Positions 29,300 through 30,134 of a stretch of 30,134 nucleotides of DNA are shown one piece after another (the stretch's first letter is position 1; each line of letters begins with the position of its first letter). The DNA comes from Stentor coeruleus (taxonomy: Eukaryota > Ciliophora > Heterotrichea > Heterotrichida > Stentoridae). Location of the stretch: the NCBI GenBank assembly GCA_001970955.1, contig MPUH01000902.1, positions 1 through 30,134 of the forward strand, given 5' to 3'. The notes below the pieces were generated by a model that saw only the letters and a list, made by a program, of their open reading frames with translations, ran no database searches and was not told the DNA's origin. Position numbers and translations under genes: made by a program.

Positions 29300-29502
29300 T
29301 ATGGAAAATGTGGATATGGTTTTAATTATTTTTTGGTGGTGAAAATATATCGATTTAGTTTTTAGTGGGATTTTGGCATGATTTTCAATGGCTTTTTAGT
29401 GAGATAAAGAGATTTGGGTAAGAAATTAATGTGTGTGAAGTATGAGATGATAAGGATTGGATTAGAATATTTTTTGATTGGGATAATGATTTGGATTATA
29501 GA
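29300..29502. repeat. Transketolase 5' flank (copy 2 of the duplication)
   Basis: This is the counterpart of 935-1150, in the same orientation, and includes the transketolase promoter region. On the transketolase coding strand it is C/A-rich. Confidence 0.8.
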
Positions 29503-29774
29503 TAAATTTTATGAAAATTAGGTTTTATGGATATTAAAATAATGTGTGAGGGTTGATTGTAATATTTTATTATATCCAAATTAGTGGTATTGTAATATAA
29601 TTATATCTTTGTTAGAAGACTTTACTTTATTATTGACATGATTTATGTTTAAGAAAATAATTTCTATATGTAGAAATCCATGCGAATTTATAGAATATCT
29701 GAGAACTAGTTGGACTATTTGAAAATATTTAGAAAAGCAAAGTTATTAAGCAAAATATTGAAATTTTTATCTAA
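29503..29774. other. Intergenic AT-rich spacer
   Basis: The spacer sits between the transketolase 5' flank and the 3' end of the coiled-coil gene. I see no gene or motif in it. Confidence 0.45.
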
Positions 29775-30134
29775 CTAATCTGATTTCTTTGAAAGAGCAC
29801 TTAGAAGCAATTGAATATTGTCATTAATGTTGTTGATTGTTCCTTCAATTTCGCCTACTTTATTCTGAAACGCATTAATCTTTTCATCCATCATCTTGAA
29901 ATTAGTAATAACTCTTTCATCTATAGCTCTCACTTTTTCATCCATCATCTTGAAATTAGATTCATTTTTTTCATTCATCATCTTAACTTTTTCATCCATC
30001 ATCTTGAAATTAGATTCATTTTTTTCATCCATCATCTTGAAATTAGATTCATTTTTTTCATTCATCATCTTAACTTTTTCATCTATAGCTATCACTTTTT
30101 CATCCATTATCTTGGAATTAGATTCATTTTTTTC
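29775..30134 (-). CDS. Partial heptad/hendecad coiled-coil protein, 5' end outside window
   Basis: The frame is open to the right edge; at least 119 residues are encoded, and the true start lies beyond 30134, so the internal ATG at 30105-30107 is probably not the initiator. The stop is TAG at 29775-29777. The sequence is a string of 7-residue units (MDEKVKM, MDEKVRA, MDEKINA) mixed with 11-residue units (NEKNESNFKMM type), that is, heptads and hendecads, giving a long charged coiled coil. The last ~25 residues (about 29775-29850) leave the repeat and are amphipathic. No enzyme domain is seen. Function unknown; a structural or filament role is plausible. Confidence 0.75.
   Translation of the reverse strand, partial: EKNESNSKIMDEKVIAIDEKVKMMNEKNESNFKMMDEKNESNFKMMDEKVKMMNEKNESNFKMMDEKVRAIDERVITNFKMMDEKINAFQNKVGEIEGTINNINDNIQLLLSALSKKSD
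29880..30134 (-). repeat. Coding tandem repeat, 21- and 33-nt units
   Basis: Nearly identical 33-nt blocks, each containing CATCTTGAAATTAGATTC on the + strand, alternate with 21-nt blocks; all are multiples of 3 and keep the coiled-coil frame. The array continues past the right edge. Confidence 0.8.

Noticed and set aside
1413..30134. A Blepharisma-like code with TGA as tryptophan
   Set aside because: No TGA occurs within any supported coding frame; all tryptophans are TGG.

Overview
The window is the left end of an AT-rich macronuclear chromosome from a ciliate, most probably a heterotrich close to Stentor. Three things point there. The first 35 bases are C-strand telomere built on CCCTAACA. 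At least four genes are interrupted only by 15- or 16-nt introns of the form GTA...TAG. The long reading frames use the standard code, with TAA and TAG as stops. The species itself is an inference.

Layout from the telomere inward: subtelomeric AT-rich DNA (36-441); a decayed, internally deleted copy of a transketolase gene (about 442-934) with its 5' flank; an ankyrin-AGC kinase (+); a MORN-repeat protein (-); a basic coiled-coil protein (+); DNAJC11 (-) back to back with NDUFB7 (+); an NBR1-like PB1/FW/UBA protein (-); threonine dehydrogenase (+, frame broken once); a Rab GTPase (+); a serine carboxypeptidase (-); a gene-poor stretch of about 3 kb; a giant 2124-residue secreted or GPI-anchored surface protein (+); DLST, the E2 of 2-oxoglutarate dehydrogenase (+); a tubulin tyrosine ligase-like enzyme (-); the intact transketolase (-); and a partial heptad/hendecad coiled-coil gene running off the right edge (-).

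These are unlinked eukaryotic genes, not an operon. Loose themes are mitochondrial function (DNAJC11, NDUFB7, threonine dehydrogenase, DLST), the cortex or cytoskeleton (MORN protein, TTLL, coiled-coil proteins) and membrane or lysosomal traffic (Rab, carboxypeptidase, NBR1-like). DNAJC11 and NDUFB7 have start codons only 53 bp apart.

The points most worth a second look are: five mini-introns that would each cause premature termination if retained; the dead subtelomeric transketolase copy; the one-base frame change in threonine dehydrogenase that no canonical mini-intron explains; the giant surface gene with its hairpin/C11/TATA promoter; and the 3-kb gap, which holds an inverted-repeat-bounded segment. 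I found no convincing tRNA, rRNA, CRISPR array or intact transposon, and no clear evidence of a wholly new multi-gene system.
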